Shown piece after piece: positions 1 to 8,191 of a stretch of 48,369 nucleotides of DNA. Position numbers and translations under genes: made by a program. The notes under the pieces were generated by a model that saw only the letters and a program-made list of their open reading frames with translations, was not told the DNA's origin and searched no databases. The stretch comes from Oscillospiraceae bacterium UBA6370 (GTDB lineage: Bacteria; Bacillota; Clostridia; Oscillospirales; Oscillospiraceae): the NCBI GenBank assembly GCA_002437735.1, contig DJRC01000081.1, positions 1 to 48,369 of the forward strand, written 5' to 3'. Within the stretch, counting starts at the first letter, position 1; each line of letters begins with the position of its first letter.

Positions 1-215
1 AAGCGGAGGAGCAGGCCGCGTCCGGCGACTTCGAGAAGGGCGACAAGGTCATACTGAACGGCCGCCTCTACCGCGACAGCTACGGGAATGGCCCAGGCCA
101 GACCCGGAGCAATTACCCCTGCACCATCACCATCAAGGTCGACACGTCCCGGCCCTGCCCCTACCACGTAGACGGCATCGGCTGGGTCTATCCGTCGAGC
201 CTCACAAAAGCGTAA
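1..215 (+). CDS. Phage tail/baseplate protein, C-terminal end only
   Basis: Only the last ~70 codons are present; the reading frame starts at base 3 and stops with TAA at 213-215. The visible part is a small SH3-like domain beginning with a GDKVILNG stretch and ending with a GIGWVYPSSL stretch. A domain of the same layout occurs inside the phage lysin at 10417-11340. Its place directly before the DUF2577 (XkdR) gene matches the XkdP/XkdQ baseplate hub position in PBSX-like phages, so it is probably the tail of a hub or LysM-type tail protein. Which of the two cannot be decided from this fragment. Confidence 0.6.
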   Translation, partial: AEEQAASGDFEKGDKVILNGRLYRDSYGNGPGQTRSNYPCTITIKVDTSRPCPYHVDGIGWVYPSSLTKA

Positions 216-227
216 AGGAGGGAGCGA

Positions 228-626
228 ATGAGCCAAGCAGAAGGCAATCCCGGAATGAACAACCTGGCACGGACGCTCCAGAGCCGCATGGCGGCCACCC
301 AGCAGGCCAACCAGGGCATGGCCGAGGACTTCGGCATCATCCAAGGCGATTATAGCCTCCTCACAAACACCTACCCCATCCCCATCCCGAAGAGCGACTA
401 CCTCGTATGCCGCCAACTCACCCTCGGCGACACCGGGGAAAAGCTGACGGACACCGCGACGGACGGGAGCCACGGAGGGCACACGGCCGGGGACGGGACG
501 CACACCCACAAGGTCCTTATCCCGGAGAAGATGCGGAAGCTGAAGCCGGGCGACCGTGTCCTTGTGAAGTGGGTCCAGAACGACGCCGTCGTCATCGACA
601 TCGTTCTCCCGGCCTCCGTGCTTTGA
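228..626 (+). CDS. DUF2577 baseplate protein (XkdR-like)
   Basis: 132 aa, preceded by a strong AAAGGAGGGAG ribosome site. The C-terminal half carries a His-rich turn (GTHTHKV) followed by IPEKMRKLKPGDRVLVKW, the hallmark of DUF2577/XkdR proteins, which form part of the baseplate of contractile tails. The N-terminal ~30 residues are helical and Gln/Ala-rich. It sits between the hub fragment and the DUF2634 gene, the conserved xkdR-xkdS order. The family assignment rests on motif recognition and gene order, and the length is normal for the family. Confidence 0.8.
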   Translation: MSQAEGNPGMNNLARTLQSRMAATQQANQGMAEDFGIIQGDYSLLTNTYPIPIPKSDYLVCRQLTLGDTGEKLTDTATDGSHGGHTAGDGTHTHKVLIPEKMRKLKPGDRVLVKWVQNDAVVIDIVLPASVL

Positions 627-639
627 GAGGAGGAACCGC

Positions 640-1086
640 ATGGCAAATCAACTTTTCCCGGTATTCGACGTGCCGGAAGTAAGCACCCCGGCCGCGGCCA
701 GCGAGCGGAAATACAAGCCGAGCGTCTACTTCGACTATGACCTGGGCGACTTCCGACGCGACAGCGGCGGCAACATGGTCGAGGCCAGCGGGCATGACGC
801 CTACATCCAATGGTGCCTGAAGACCTGCATGACCGAGCGCTTCACGCGCCTCGCCTACTCCACAGACATCGGCACGGAGCTGATAGACGCCCTCGACCAG
901 GACACCCGCGAGGCCGTCGAGAGCGCCGTCGAGCGCACCATCACCGAAGCGCTCATGGTAAACCCGCGGACCGAATACGTCCGCGCCTTCACTTTCACAT
1001 GGGAAGCCGCCGAGCTTCGCTGCACCTTCATCGTCAAGGGCCGCGAGTGGGAAGAGCGGCAGCTTTCCGTCAACTACACGCAGTAA
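640..1086 (+). CDS. DUF2634 baseplate protein (XkdS-like)
   Basis: 148 aa, starting 13 bases after the previous stop behind a GAGAGGAGG site. The central part reads YIQWCLKTCMTERFTRLAYS followed by DIGTEL, the recognised core of DUF2634/XkdS, a gpW/gp25-like baseplate wedge protein related to T4 gp25. The C-terminal half ends in a beta-rich segment. It lies immediately upstream of the baseplate J gene, which is the usual arrangement in PBSX-type and related Clostridial phages. Confidence 0.8.
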   Translation: MANQLFPVFDVPEVSTPAAASERKYKPSVYFDYDLGDFRRDSGGNMVEASGHDAYIQWCLKTCMTERFTRLAYSTDIGTELIDALDQDTREAVESAVERTITEALMVNPRTEYVRAFTFTWEAAELRCTFIVKGREWEERQLSVNYTQ

Positions 1087-1098
1087 GGAGGGCCACCT

Positions 1099-2229
1099 AT
1101 GGCAGATTTTGTGCTCCCCTCCTGGCTGAACGACCAGGACGCGGAGACCATACAGCAGCGCATGATGAAGGCGCTCCCCGCCGACATCGACAACACCGAG
1201 GGCGGCTTCCCCTACGACTTCACCATGCCGACGGCGCTGGAGAAGGCGGAGCTTTTAGAGTTCTTCTTGCCGGAGACCCTGAAAATCATGTTTCCACAGT
1301 GGGCCTACGGCGAATGGCTGGACCTTCACGCAAAGGGCGTCGGCCTCACCCGGAAGCCCGCGAACCAGGCGTCCGGCTACCTCACTGTGACCGGCATCGC
1401 CGGGACAGTCATCCCGGCCGGCTTCACCTTCGCGGTCCCGGCCATCGACGACAGCCCGGCCATTGAGTACCAGACCCAGGAGGAGGCCGTCATCGGCGAA
1501 GACGGCGAGGTTTCCATCTACGTCGTCGCCGTAGAGGCAGGCACAGGCGGGAACGCGCCGGCCGGAAGCATCGCCATCATGGCGAAGCCCATGACCGGCA
1601 TCACCAGCATCACGAACCCGCAGGCCATGACCGGCGGCACGGCAGAAGAGGACGACGACGGCCTCCGCGCTCGTATCGCCGAAATCGACCACGCGGCCGG
1701 CTCTTCTTTCGTCGGCTGCGATGCGGACTACATCCGCTGGGCGAAGGAAGTGCCCGGCGTCGGAACGGTCCTAATCGACACGCAGTATGAAGTGGACCAC
1801 CCGAACTGGGTCCGCCTCGTCATCCTCGACAGCAACGGCGAACCGGCCAACGAACAGATCCGCAGCGCCGTCTATGACCACATCATGGGGCCGGAGGAGC
1901 GGAGCATCAAGCGCCTGGCGCCCATCGGAGCCATCCTGTTCGTGGAGGCCCCGAACGGCACCACAATCTACTACTACATTTCCGGCCTGAAGCTGGAGCC
2001 GGAGGCGGACGGGGAGACCGTTCTCGAAGCCTTCCGGGAGAACCTACGCACCTACTACGTCACCGCCAAGGAAGAAGGCGTCGTCCGCCATACCCGCGTC
2101 TGCGCCGTCCTCTCCAGGACCGCAGGCGTCGTCGACTTCGGCGGCCTCACCATGAACGGCGACACCGAAAACATCAACATCCTGACTGACGGCTACCCCG
2201 TCACAGGAGAAGTGAAAACGGGGGAATAA
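1099..2229 (+). CDS. Baseplate J-like protein (XkdT)
   Basis: 376 aa wedge component of the contractile-tail baseplate. It has the family hallmarks: an N-terminal helical part with a WLDLHAKGVGLTRKPA segment (about 72-87), a beta domain, and the diagnostic TGGTAEEDDDGLRARI motif near residues 178-193. The ribosome site is AAGGAGGG. It overlaps nothing and is followed four bases later by the XkdU-like gene, so the two are presumably translated in series. The length is typical for Firmicute baseplate J proteins. Confidence 0.92.
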   Translation: MADFVLPSWLNDQDAETIQQRMMKALPADIDNTEGGFPYDFTMPTALEKAELLEFFLPETLKIMFPQWAYGEWLDLHAKGVGLTRKPANQASGYLTVTGIAGTVIPAGFTFAVPAIDDSPAIEYQTQEEAVIGEDGEVSIYVVAVEAGTGGNAPAGSIAIMAKPMTGITSITNPQAMTGGTAEEDDDGLRARIAEIDHAAGSSFVGCDADYIRWAKEVPGVGTVLIDTQYEVDHPNWVRLVILDSNGEPANEQIRSAVYDHIMGPEERSIKRLAPIGAILFVEAPNGTTIYYYISGLKLEPEADGETVLEAFRENLRTYYVTAKEEGVVRHTRVCAVLSRTAGVVDFGGLTMNGDTENINILTDGYPVTGEVKTGE

Positions 2230-2232
2230 GAA

Positions 2233-3042
2233 ATGGCATTTGACATTGAGCATTTCCCCACAAGCGCAGCGGCCAAGCGGATGCTTGACCGCGTTTCTCC
2301 GATTTACGAACAGTCCTATGTTGGTAAGTGGATTTACCAGGTCATGGGACTGGAAATGGATGAAGCCCGGCTTGCCTTCGAGGAGCTGCGGCTTCAGGCG
2401 TTTCCTGAAACGGCTACATGGGGGTTGAGATATTGGGAAGACCGATACGGACTACCGACGGACGAGGCCCGCGACCTGGAAGAACGACGCGCCGAGCTTT
2501 TGAGCCGACGCGGTGCCAGGGCGCCTATGAACCCCGCCCGTGTGGAAAACATCATCAGCAGCCTGCTCAACCTGCCCGTTTTTGTGACGGAAGACGTGGT
2601 GCCCTACACCTTTGCGGTGGAAATCGCCACGGGAGAGCGCGTGGTGGACTTGCTACGGGCATACGAGCGCCTCCTGGAAATCAAGCCGTCACACCAAGCG
2701 GTGCAGTTGATAACCAGGCACAAAACCATGGACGCGACGGCCAGGCTTGGCGCAGGAATGATGCTCTTCAGCATCACGCCGCTACCCGAACTGCCGGAGG
2801 ACCACAGCTTCATGGCCCAGGCAAGCATCGAGGGCGGCGCCCAAATCACCTCCAGGACCACCCTCCCGGAGATGGCCGAAGCACACCCATTCATCACCAC
2901 AGCGCAAGTGGCGGCAGCGGTCCAGGCCGCAACCTACACGCCGCTCCCGGAGTATGAAGCCCCCAGGCCGCCTCTGCGCGGCACCTGGGAAGTCAACGGA
3001 GCGGGAGCCATCATCACCAGCACCGCACTCCCAGAAATCTAA
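2233..3042 (+). CDS. DUF2313 tail protein (XkdU/YmfQ-like)
   Basis: 269 aa. The N-terminal ~190 residues match the XkdU/YmfQ layout: an early MLDRVSPIYEQ segment, a WGLRYWEDRYGLPTD segment with following DLEERRAELLSRRGAR, and a beta region near 120-160. In this class the protein caps the baseplate wedge and links to the tail fibres. The C-terminal ~80 residues contain spaced short repeats built on TPLPE/TTLPEM/TALPEI, an unusual extension that may be the docking part for the fibres encoded next. Codons in the first ~200 bases are less GC-rich than the neighbours. Confidence 0.8.
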   Translation: MAFDIEHFPTSAAAKRMLDRVSPIYEQSYVGKWIYQVMGLEMDEARLAFEELRLQAFPETATWGLRYWEDRYGLPTDEARDLEERRAELLSRRGARAPMNPARVENIISSLLNLPVFVTEDVVPYTFAVEIATGERVVDLLRAYERLLEIKPSHQAVQLITRHKTMDATARLGAGMMLFSITPLPELPEDHSFMAQASIEGGAQITSRTTLPEMAEAHPFITTAQVAAAVQAATYTPLPEYEAPRPPLRGTWEVNGAGAIITSTALPEI

Positions 3043-3063
3043 TCCAAGAGGAGGAGCAGCCCT

Positions 3064-4272
3064 ATGTACGGGTTCACCATCACGAAGCAGGGGCGCAAGC
3101 TCCTTGCTTCCCTTATTGCGGGCCAGCAGCTCGTCATCCTCGGCGTTCAGGTCGGCTCCGGCAAAGTGCCGGAAGGCCAGGACCCCCGCGACCTGACGGC
3201 CCTGATTGCGCCCTTCGCGGAAGCCACCACCACTACACCCGTGCGGGACAACGACAAGGTCTCCTTCATCGTTGAATACCGCAGCGACATGGGCGGCGGC
3301 CTCACGGAGGGACGTTACCTCAACGAGTACGGCGTATTTGCACTTGACCCGGAAGACGGCAAGGTGCTCCTTTACTACGCCAATCTCGGCGACTACCCGG
3401 AATGGGTATTCGCATACAGCGCCACCCAGCCCCCGACCATTCGCCGCTACCCCGTCCAAATCGGCGTGGCGACCGACGCCGAAGTTGTTCTCGACTTCAA
3501 AGCCGGCGCCTTCGTCACCGCGGACGAAGTAACGGCCCTTGTGAACAAGGCTGTGGAGGAGGCGGGCGGGACCAGCGAGGAGAAGGTCAAAAACCTTATC
3601 TCCGAGCACAATTCGGACCCGAACGCCCACAGCGAGGTCCTGGCGCAGGCCGTGCAGACCACATTCGACAAACTCGTCGAGCAGGGCACGGTCATCGACA
3701 AGGAGGAAGTGCAGACGCTCATCGCTCAGGCCATCGCGGCCGGCGGCGGAAGCTACGGCGGCCTCCTCGACCTCACTATTCCCGCTGCCGGATGGACCCC
3801 GGCGGAAGCCCCTACCGAAGAATACGCTTACACCTGCGACGTTGCAGCCGAAGGCGTCACCGCGGACCACTGGCCCATCGGTGCGCCGAAGCTCGGCAGC
3901 TTCACCGCGGGTCAGGAGGCAGGTGTCGTCGGCGGATGCGAAACCATGGACGGTTATGTCCGGTTCTACTCTAAGCGCATCCCGACCGTCGACATCCAGG
4001 CCGCCATCGTCGTCTTCACCCAGGGCAGCACCAGCGGGAACATCGCAACGAAGGACACACCCGGCGTTGTAAAGCCCGGCGATGGCCTCACCGTCGGAGA
4101 GGACGGAACGCTTTCCCTTGACCTCGGAAGCGGCCTCGCCCTCGACGAAACCGGCAAGGTCCAGGTCGACACCGAAACCGTTGTAACCGGCGCCGATATG
4201 GTAAACGAAGAAGAGGTCAAAAAAGACGTCGCGGACATCCTCAACGGGGAAGACGACGACGCAAATACTTAA
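3064..4272 (+). CDS. Phage tail-collar fibre protein
   Basis: 402 aa. The N-terminal ~150 residues (MYGFTITKQGRKLLASL and the later LTEGRYLNEYGVFA segment) are the tail-collar fibre N-terminal domain (DUF3751-type) that attaches a fibre to the baseplate. Residues ~155-215 look like a coiled stalk. A ~95-residue beta domain follows, starting TIPAAGW, which has a relative in the protein at 5197-5664. The C-terminal part (GVVKPGDGLTVGEDGTLSLD) is the repetitive stalk motif common in phage fibres. It is probably the proximal fibre segment. Confidence 0.8.
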   Translation: MYGFTITKQGRKLLASLIAGQQLVILGVQVGSGKVPEGQDPRDLTALIAPFAEATTTTPVRDNDKVSFIVEYRSDMGGGLTEGRYLNEYGVFALDPEDGKVLLYYANLGDYPEWVFAYSATQPPTIRRYPVQIGVATDAEVVLDFKAGAFVTADEVTALVNKAVEEAGGTSEEKVKNLISEHNSDPNAHSEVLAQAVQTTFDKLVEQGTVIDKEEVQTLIAQAIAAGGGSYGGLLDLTIPAAGWTPAEAPTEEYAYTCDVAAEGVTADHWPIGAPKLGSFTAGQEAGVVGGCETMDGYVRFYSKRIPTVDIQAAIVVFTQGSTSGNIATKDTPGVVKPGDGLTVGEDGTLSLDLGSGLALDETGKVQVDTETVVTGADMVNEEEVKKDVADILNGEDDDANT

Positions 4273-4290
4273 TTTTTGGAGGAACACATC

Positions 4291-5166
4291 ATGTCTAAGA
4301 ACATCACCACCAAGACCACCATCCAGAACCTCGCTGCCCAGATTAAGAAGGACTTCGTCAAGAAGACCGCCTTCACCCCCGTTGAGACCGCTGCCAAGAA
4401 CGCCTTCAAGAGCGCGAAGGTCGACGGCAACTCCGTCCAGTTCTTCACCAGCGCCGACAAGTCCGGCACCGCCGCCTTCACCTTCGATTTCCCGAAGGAA
4501 ATCTTCCTGGACCAGACCAAGACTGAGTTCGTCGACGTCTTCGCCTGGAGCGAGGCCACCTATCCCGGCTCCACCAATCCCAACCTGGAAGGCAAGCCCG
4601 TCATGGTCCTGGCCGTTAAGGGCAGCGACGACACCTGCACTTACTCCTTCCTGAACATGGCCTCCCTGGTCGATACCTACAAGGCCAAGGTCCAGGACAA
4701 GGACGCCTCCACCACCATCGAGATCGCTGGCTACGAGGTTGAGGTCAAGGTCAACATCTCCAAGGCGGACAACAACGCCCTGGAGCTGAAGGACGACGGC
4801 CTGTATGTCCCCAAGGCTGCGGTCGTCGACATCAGCGGCAAGGCCGACAAGGTCGCCAAGGCTACTGCCGGTAACCTCGCCGGCCTGGACGAGAACGGCA
4901 ACCTGACCGATTCCGGCAAGAAGGCCTCCGACTTCGTGACCGCCGAGGCCGGTAAGCGCCTGATGACCGACGAGGAGGGCACCAAGCTGGCCGGTATCGC
5001 CGAGGGCGCCACCAGGGTCGAGGCGTCTGCCACCAACGGCAACATCAAGGTCAACGGCGAGGAGAAGACCGTCTACACCCTGCCTGAGACTGTTCTGCAT
5101 GACAGCGACATCAGCGACTACACCGCCGAGGAGATCGCTGCCCTGCTGGCCGACGACGAGGGCTAA
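4291..5166 (+). CDS. Probable tail-fibre/appendage structural protein
   Basis: 291 aa; the ATG at 4291 is chosen because GGAGGA lies 7 bases upstream, in preference to an in-frame TTG at 4276. Residues ~1-150 form an uncharacterised beta-rich domain. The C-terminal third contains fibre-type stalk sequence (SGKADKVAKATAGNLAGLD, then KASDFVTAEAGKRLMTDEEG) and ends with an acidic tail. The codon style is very uniform, with heavy use of aag, gac and gtc. No precise family is recognised; position and stalk motifs argue for a fibre or virion appendage. Confidence 0.6.
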   Translation: MSKNITTKTTIQNLAAQIKKDFVKKTAFTPVETAAKNAFKSAKVDGNSVQFFTSADKSGTAAFTFDFPKEIFLDQTKTEFVDVFAWSEATYPGSTNPNLEGKPVMVLAVKGSDDTCTYSFLNMASLVDTYKAKVQDKDASTTIEIAGYEVEVKVNISKADNNALELKDDGLYVPKAAVVDISGKADKVAKATAGNLAGLDENGNLTDSGKKASDFVTAEAGKRLMTDEEGTKLAGIAEGATRVEASATNGNIKVNGEEKTVYTLPETVLHDSDISDYTAEEIAALLADDEG

Positions 5167-5196
5167 TCCATAACCAGCCGAAGGAGGTAAAACCCC

Positions 5197-5664
5197 ATGG
5201 CAAGGAAGAAATTCAAACTTCCGCTTGATGTGGGGTTTCCCGCCCTGTGCAGTCATATCAAGGAAATCAGAAAGACCGCGGAGGATTCGTCCTCCGCGGT
5301 CTCTGCGCTGGCCCAGGCCACAAGCGACGCTCTCAACGAGGTCGACGGCATCCTCCAGGAGAAGCTCGACCTCGTTTCTCCCGTCAGTTTCACCATCCCG
5401 ACGACGGGATGGAAGACCGACAGCGCCGTTTCCGGCTACACCAAGTATTACGACCTCGCCGTCGACGGCCTCCTGGCCTCCGACATCGTGGCCGTTGACG
5501 TAGCCCCGGCCAGCACGGACATCGCCAGAGCGGCAAACTTCACCAACACCGAAACCCTCGCCGGGGTCCTGCGGCTCCGCGCTAAGAGCGTACCCACCGC
5601 AGCAATCACGGCGCAGTATCACATCACCAACACCGCAAAATACGCGGTGGAAGAGGAGGCATAA
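5197..5664 (+). CDS. Small tail-fibre-associated protein
   Basis: 155 aa behind an AAGGAGGT site. The first ~60 residues are a helical, probably trimeric segment (TSDALNEVDGILQEKLDLV). The rest is a beta domain starting TIPTTGW, which has the same layout as the domain in the middle of the 3064-4272 fibre. It lies directly upstream of the variable receptor-binding protein (2-base gap), so it may be the adapter joining that protein to the baseplate. This role is inferred from position only. Confidence 0.6.
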   Translation: MARKKFKLPLDVGFPALCSHIKEIRKTAEDSSSAVSALAQATSDALNEVDGILQEKLDLVSPVSFTIPTTGWKTDSAVSGYTKYYDLAVDGLLASDIVAVDVAPASTDIARAANFTNTETLAGVLRLRAKSVPTAAITAQYHITNTAKYAVEEEA

Positions 5665-5666
5665 AA

Positions 5667-7496
5667 ATGGCATTTGGCCCCTTCAACGTGGGAGGCGGCT
5701 CCGCCCAGGGCGGCGGCTCTGCCTCCAGCGTTCTCTACGACAACAGCAAAACCCACATCGCGGCCAGTAACGTCCAGGACGCCCTCGACACCGTGCTGGA
5801 CGCGACCCTCCCGACCCTCGTCATCACGGCCCCGGCCGGAAGCGCCCTCGTCATCACCAACGGAAGCACCGTCATCAACGGCACCAGCGGCACCGACGGG
5901 ACCTTCACCACCAAGCTCCCGAACACCGGCACCTGGACCATCCAGGCCAGCAAGGACGGAGAGAGCACGGAGGGCACGGTCAATGCCGCGGAGGTTGGCG
6001 GCAACTACGCAATCACCCTGGCGTACTTCGCCGCCACCATCAACGTCACGGCCGTCGCCGGAGCGGTCGTCAAGGCCGTTTGCGGCTCCGATACCTTCTC
6101 CGCAACTGCGGCCAGCAACGGCAAGGCCGCCATCACCGTGAAGAAGGCCGGGACTTACACCATTTCCGGCACCTACGACGGAGCAGGCTCCAATACCGCC
6201 TCCGTCAACGTCACCACCAACGGCGCCAGCTACACCGCCACGGTGAAATTCATCACCCTGACCGTGACCGCGCCCGCAGGCAGCACCATCACCGCAAAGA
6301 ACGGCAGCACGACCAAGACCGGCACCGGCGGCACCGTCACCTTCTATCTCCCGAACACCGGCACCTGGACCGTCCAGGCGACGAAGAGCGGAGAAACGGC
6401 CAGCGACACCGTCAGCGTCACCGCCTACCAGGCATACAGCGTCGAGCTGGCCTACGTGAAGATTTACGGCGTTACGTGGGATAAGAGCAGCAAAACGACC
6501 CTGACCCGCACCGACGACGCTGCGCTCTTCACCGACCCCGTCCCCAGCGTTGGCGGCGCCGCAGGCTCCTCGCCTTTCGACAAATGCCTGCCCTGGTCCG
6601 GCATGGTGAAGGAGAGCCGCACCGGCGGCGTCATGGTGAAAATTCCGAAGTTCTGGTATAAGTGGACCGACGCCAACGGCACCCTGACGCTCCAGATTGC
6701 CGACAAGGCCGTTTCCGGCTTCCACGTCAGCCCGGCCCACGCGGACCGCGGCGACGGCAAGGGCGAGCGCGACTACGTCTACATCGGCCGCTATAAGTGC
6801 GCCGCCAGCACCTACAAGAGCGAGACCGGGAAGAAGCCGCAGACCAACCAGACCCGCGCCTCTTTCCGCACCAGCATCCACAACCTCGGCTCGAACATCT
6901 GGCAGCAGGACTTTGCGATGTTCTGGACGACCCGTATGCTCTACCTCGTCGAATACGCCAACTGGGACGGCCAGGCGGCCATCGGCTTCAACTGCGGCAA
7001 CAACAGCAGCACCGAGAATATGGGCACCACGGACAGCATGACGTATCACACCGGCACGAAGCTCTCCAGCAAGACGACCTACGGCACCGGCGTCCAGTAC
7101 CGCTGGATTGAGGACCCGTGGGGCAACGCCCTGGAGTGGTGCGACGGCATCTACTTCTCCGGCTCCAACGTCTACTGCATCAACAATCCCGCGAACTTCA
7201 GCGACAGCAGCGGAGGCACGAAGACCGGGACCAGACCGACCTCCGGCGGCTACATTTCCGCCTGGGGCATCCCGACGGTCTCCGGCTTTGAATACGCCCT
7301 CTATCCCTCTGCGGTCGCAGGCAGCGAGACCACCTACATCGCCGATTGCTGCAGCTACGACAGTTCCGGCGTGGTCCTCTGCGTGGGCGGCAACTGCAAC
7401 CAGTACCGCTACCACGGCCCGTTCTACCTGGACGGCAGCTACTCGGCCTCGTACTCGAACAGCGTCATCGGCTCCCGACTCCAAGAACTCCCCTGA
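5667..7496 (+). CDS. DGR-diversified receptor-binding protein (Ig-like repeats + C-type-lectin-like domain)
   Basis: 609 aa. After a short N-terminal segment there are three ~70-residue Ig/PEGA-like beta repeats (about 50-120, 122-192 and 193-262), two of them sharing a PNTGTW..QA core. Residues ~290-609 form a formylglycine-generating-enzyme/C-type-lectin-like fold with WTTRMLYLVEYANWDGQAAIG, WGNALEWCDG and a final IGSRL, the layout of known DGR targets. The last ~48 residues coincide with the variable repeat, so 14 codons differ from the template, among them Tyr-to-Cys, Asn-to-Asp/Ser/Tyr/Val and Thr-to-Ser. It is probably the phage tip adhesin. Being last of the fibre cluster and next to TR/RT supports this. 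Confidence 0.93.
   Translation: MAFGPFNVGGGSAQGGGSASSVLYDNSKTHIAASNVQDALDTVLDATLPTLVITAPAGSALVITNGSTVINGTSGTDGTFTTKLPNTGTWTIQASKDGESTEGTVNAAEVGGNYAITLAYFAATINVTAVAGAVVKAVCGSDTFSATAASNGKAAITVKKAGTYTISGTYDGAGSNTASVNVTTNGASYTATVKFITLTVTAPAGSTITAKNGSTTKTGTGGTVTFYLPNTGTWTVQATKSGETASDTVSVTAYQAYSVELAYVKIYGVTWDKSSKTTLTRTDDAALFTDPVPSVGGAAGSSPFDKCLPWSGMVKESRTGGVMVKIPKFWYKWTDANGTLTLQIADKAVSGFHVSPAHADRGDGKGERDYVYIGRYKCAASTYKSETGKKPQTNQTRASFRTSIHNLGSNIWQQDFAMFWTTRMLYLVEYANWDGQAAIGFNCGNNSSTENMGTTDSMTYHTGTKLSSKTTYGTGVQYRWIEDPWGNALEWCDGIYFSGSNVYCINNPANFSDSSGGTKTGTRPTSGGYISAWGIPTVSGFEYALYPSAVAGSETTYIADCCSYDSSGVVLCVGGNCNQYRYHGPFYLDGSYSASYSNSVIGSRLQELP
7341..7482 (+). repeat. DGR variable repeat (VR)
   Basis: Aligns without gaps to 7891-8032 (offset 550). 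127 of 142 positions match. The 15 differences (7348, 7354, 7359, 7381, 7396, 7404, 7410, 7431, 7438, 7443, 7452, 7455, 7464, 7465, 7480) all fall where the template has A: eight are A to G and seven A to T. Non-adenine template positions are all unchanged. The 3' end keeps an invariant run from 7466 to 7479 that is the likely initiation-of-mutagenic-homing site. Homology stops at 7483, 14 bases before the end of the gene. Confidence 0.96.
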
Positions 7497-7503
7497 TGGG
7501 GGA

Positions 7504-7523
7504 CCGGGGGCCGCAGCCCCCGG
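7504..7523 (+). promoter_or_regulatory. DGR hairpin/cruciform downstream of VR
   Basis: A perfect 8-bp inverted repeat, CCGGGGGC and GCCCCCGG, with a 4-base CGCA loop, starts 7 bases after the target-gene stop codon and 21 bases after the end of VR. DGRs such as that of Bordetella phage BPP-1 have a GC-rich hairpin with a 4-base loop at this place that helps target recognition in retrohoming. There is no T-run after it, so it is unlikely to be a terminator. Confidence 0.85.
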
Positions 7524-7565
7524 AGCTTCCGAAAAGCGTGAACCCACCGTAAGGAGAACCAGCCC

Positions 7566-7808
7566 ATGAGACAGAACAAAAAGCACACCCCCGCCGGGAG
7601 GCAGTACGCCAACACCGGCATGGGCGGGACCCCCTACGCAGTCCGGGAGACCACCACCCAAAACGGAGAGCGGCGCTGGGCCATCCAGCGCCGCTCGACC
7701 GCTACCGGGGAATGGATAAGCACCGGCCCCGCGGAATGGGAGACTCCCGCCGCAGCACAGGCCACCCTCGACCGCATCGCGCAGGCGAACGGGTGGCCCG
7801 CGATATAG
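7566..7808 (+). CDS. Small protein between VR and TR, function unknown
   Basis: 80 aa with a TAAGGAGA site upstream. It is basic at the N-terminus (MRQNKKHTPAGRQ) and has a compact core with RRWAIQRRS and a C-terminal helix (TLDRIAQANGWPAI). It does not resemble the four-helix Avd accessory protein (~125 aa) that usually occupies this place in a DGR. It could be an unrelated phage passenger, a small virion protein, or an unrecognised DGR accessory factor; the sequence alone cannot decide. Confidence 0.65.
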   Translation: MRQNKKHTPAGRQYANTGMGGTPYAVRETTTQNGERRWAIQRRSTATGEWISTGPAEWETPAAAQATLDRIAQANGWPAI

Positions 7809-7890
7809 TAAGACAAACCGGCACCCATTAGGGCGCCTCGGGATTGTCTGCGCCTTGGAGCCTCGGCCGTTTCCTGGCTGTTGCGCGTCC

Positions 7891-8032
7891 GCCGATTACT
7901 GCAACTACAACAGTTCCGGCGTGGTCCTCTACGTGGGCGGCAACTACAACCAGAACCGCAACCACGGCCCGTTCTACCTGAACGGCAACTACACGGCCTC
8001 GAACACGAACAGCAACATCGGCTCCCGACACC
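7891..8032 (+). repeat. DGR template repeat (TR)
   Basis: Non-coding template copied into VR with adenine-specific mutagenesis. It holds about 38 adenines in 142 bases, clustered in AAC and TAC codons when read in the VR frame, the classic design that lets A changes alter Asn and Tyr codons without making stops. It lies 82 bases after the small gene and 159 bases before the RT ATG; this spacer is the expected 3' part of the TR RNA that RT recognises. A + strand frame runs through it (7855-8376) but has no ribosome site or family resemblance and is judged not to be a gene. Confidence 0.95.
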
Positions 8033-8191
8033 TTGTTAGCAAACCCCAGCACATCTATGGCGCAGGCTTTCGCGCACCGCTTGGTGAAGATATTGCCATC
8101 AGGACTTCGTTTAGTACGACCGGAAGGCACCTGGAAAGACGGAGAGGCAAACAAGGAAAGGTGACGACTTATCAAAAGAATAGGGCACGTC

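Noticed and set aside
2782..5673. 963-codon open frame on the - strand
   Set aside because: It lies antisense to four clear tail genes. High GC and the codon style of the + strand keep this frame open; it is low-complexity and matches no family.
7504..7523. Rho-independent terminator after the fibre gene
   Set aside because: The stem fits, but there is no T-run and it is exactly where the DGR targeting hairpin should be.
5619..7661. 680-codon open frame on the - strand
   Set aside because: It is antisense to the DGR target gene, whose domains and VR prove the + strand reading. The antisense protein is Val/Gly/Ala-rich noise.
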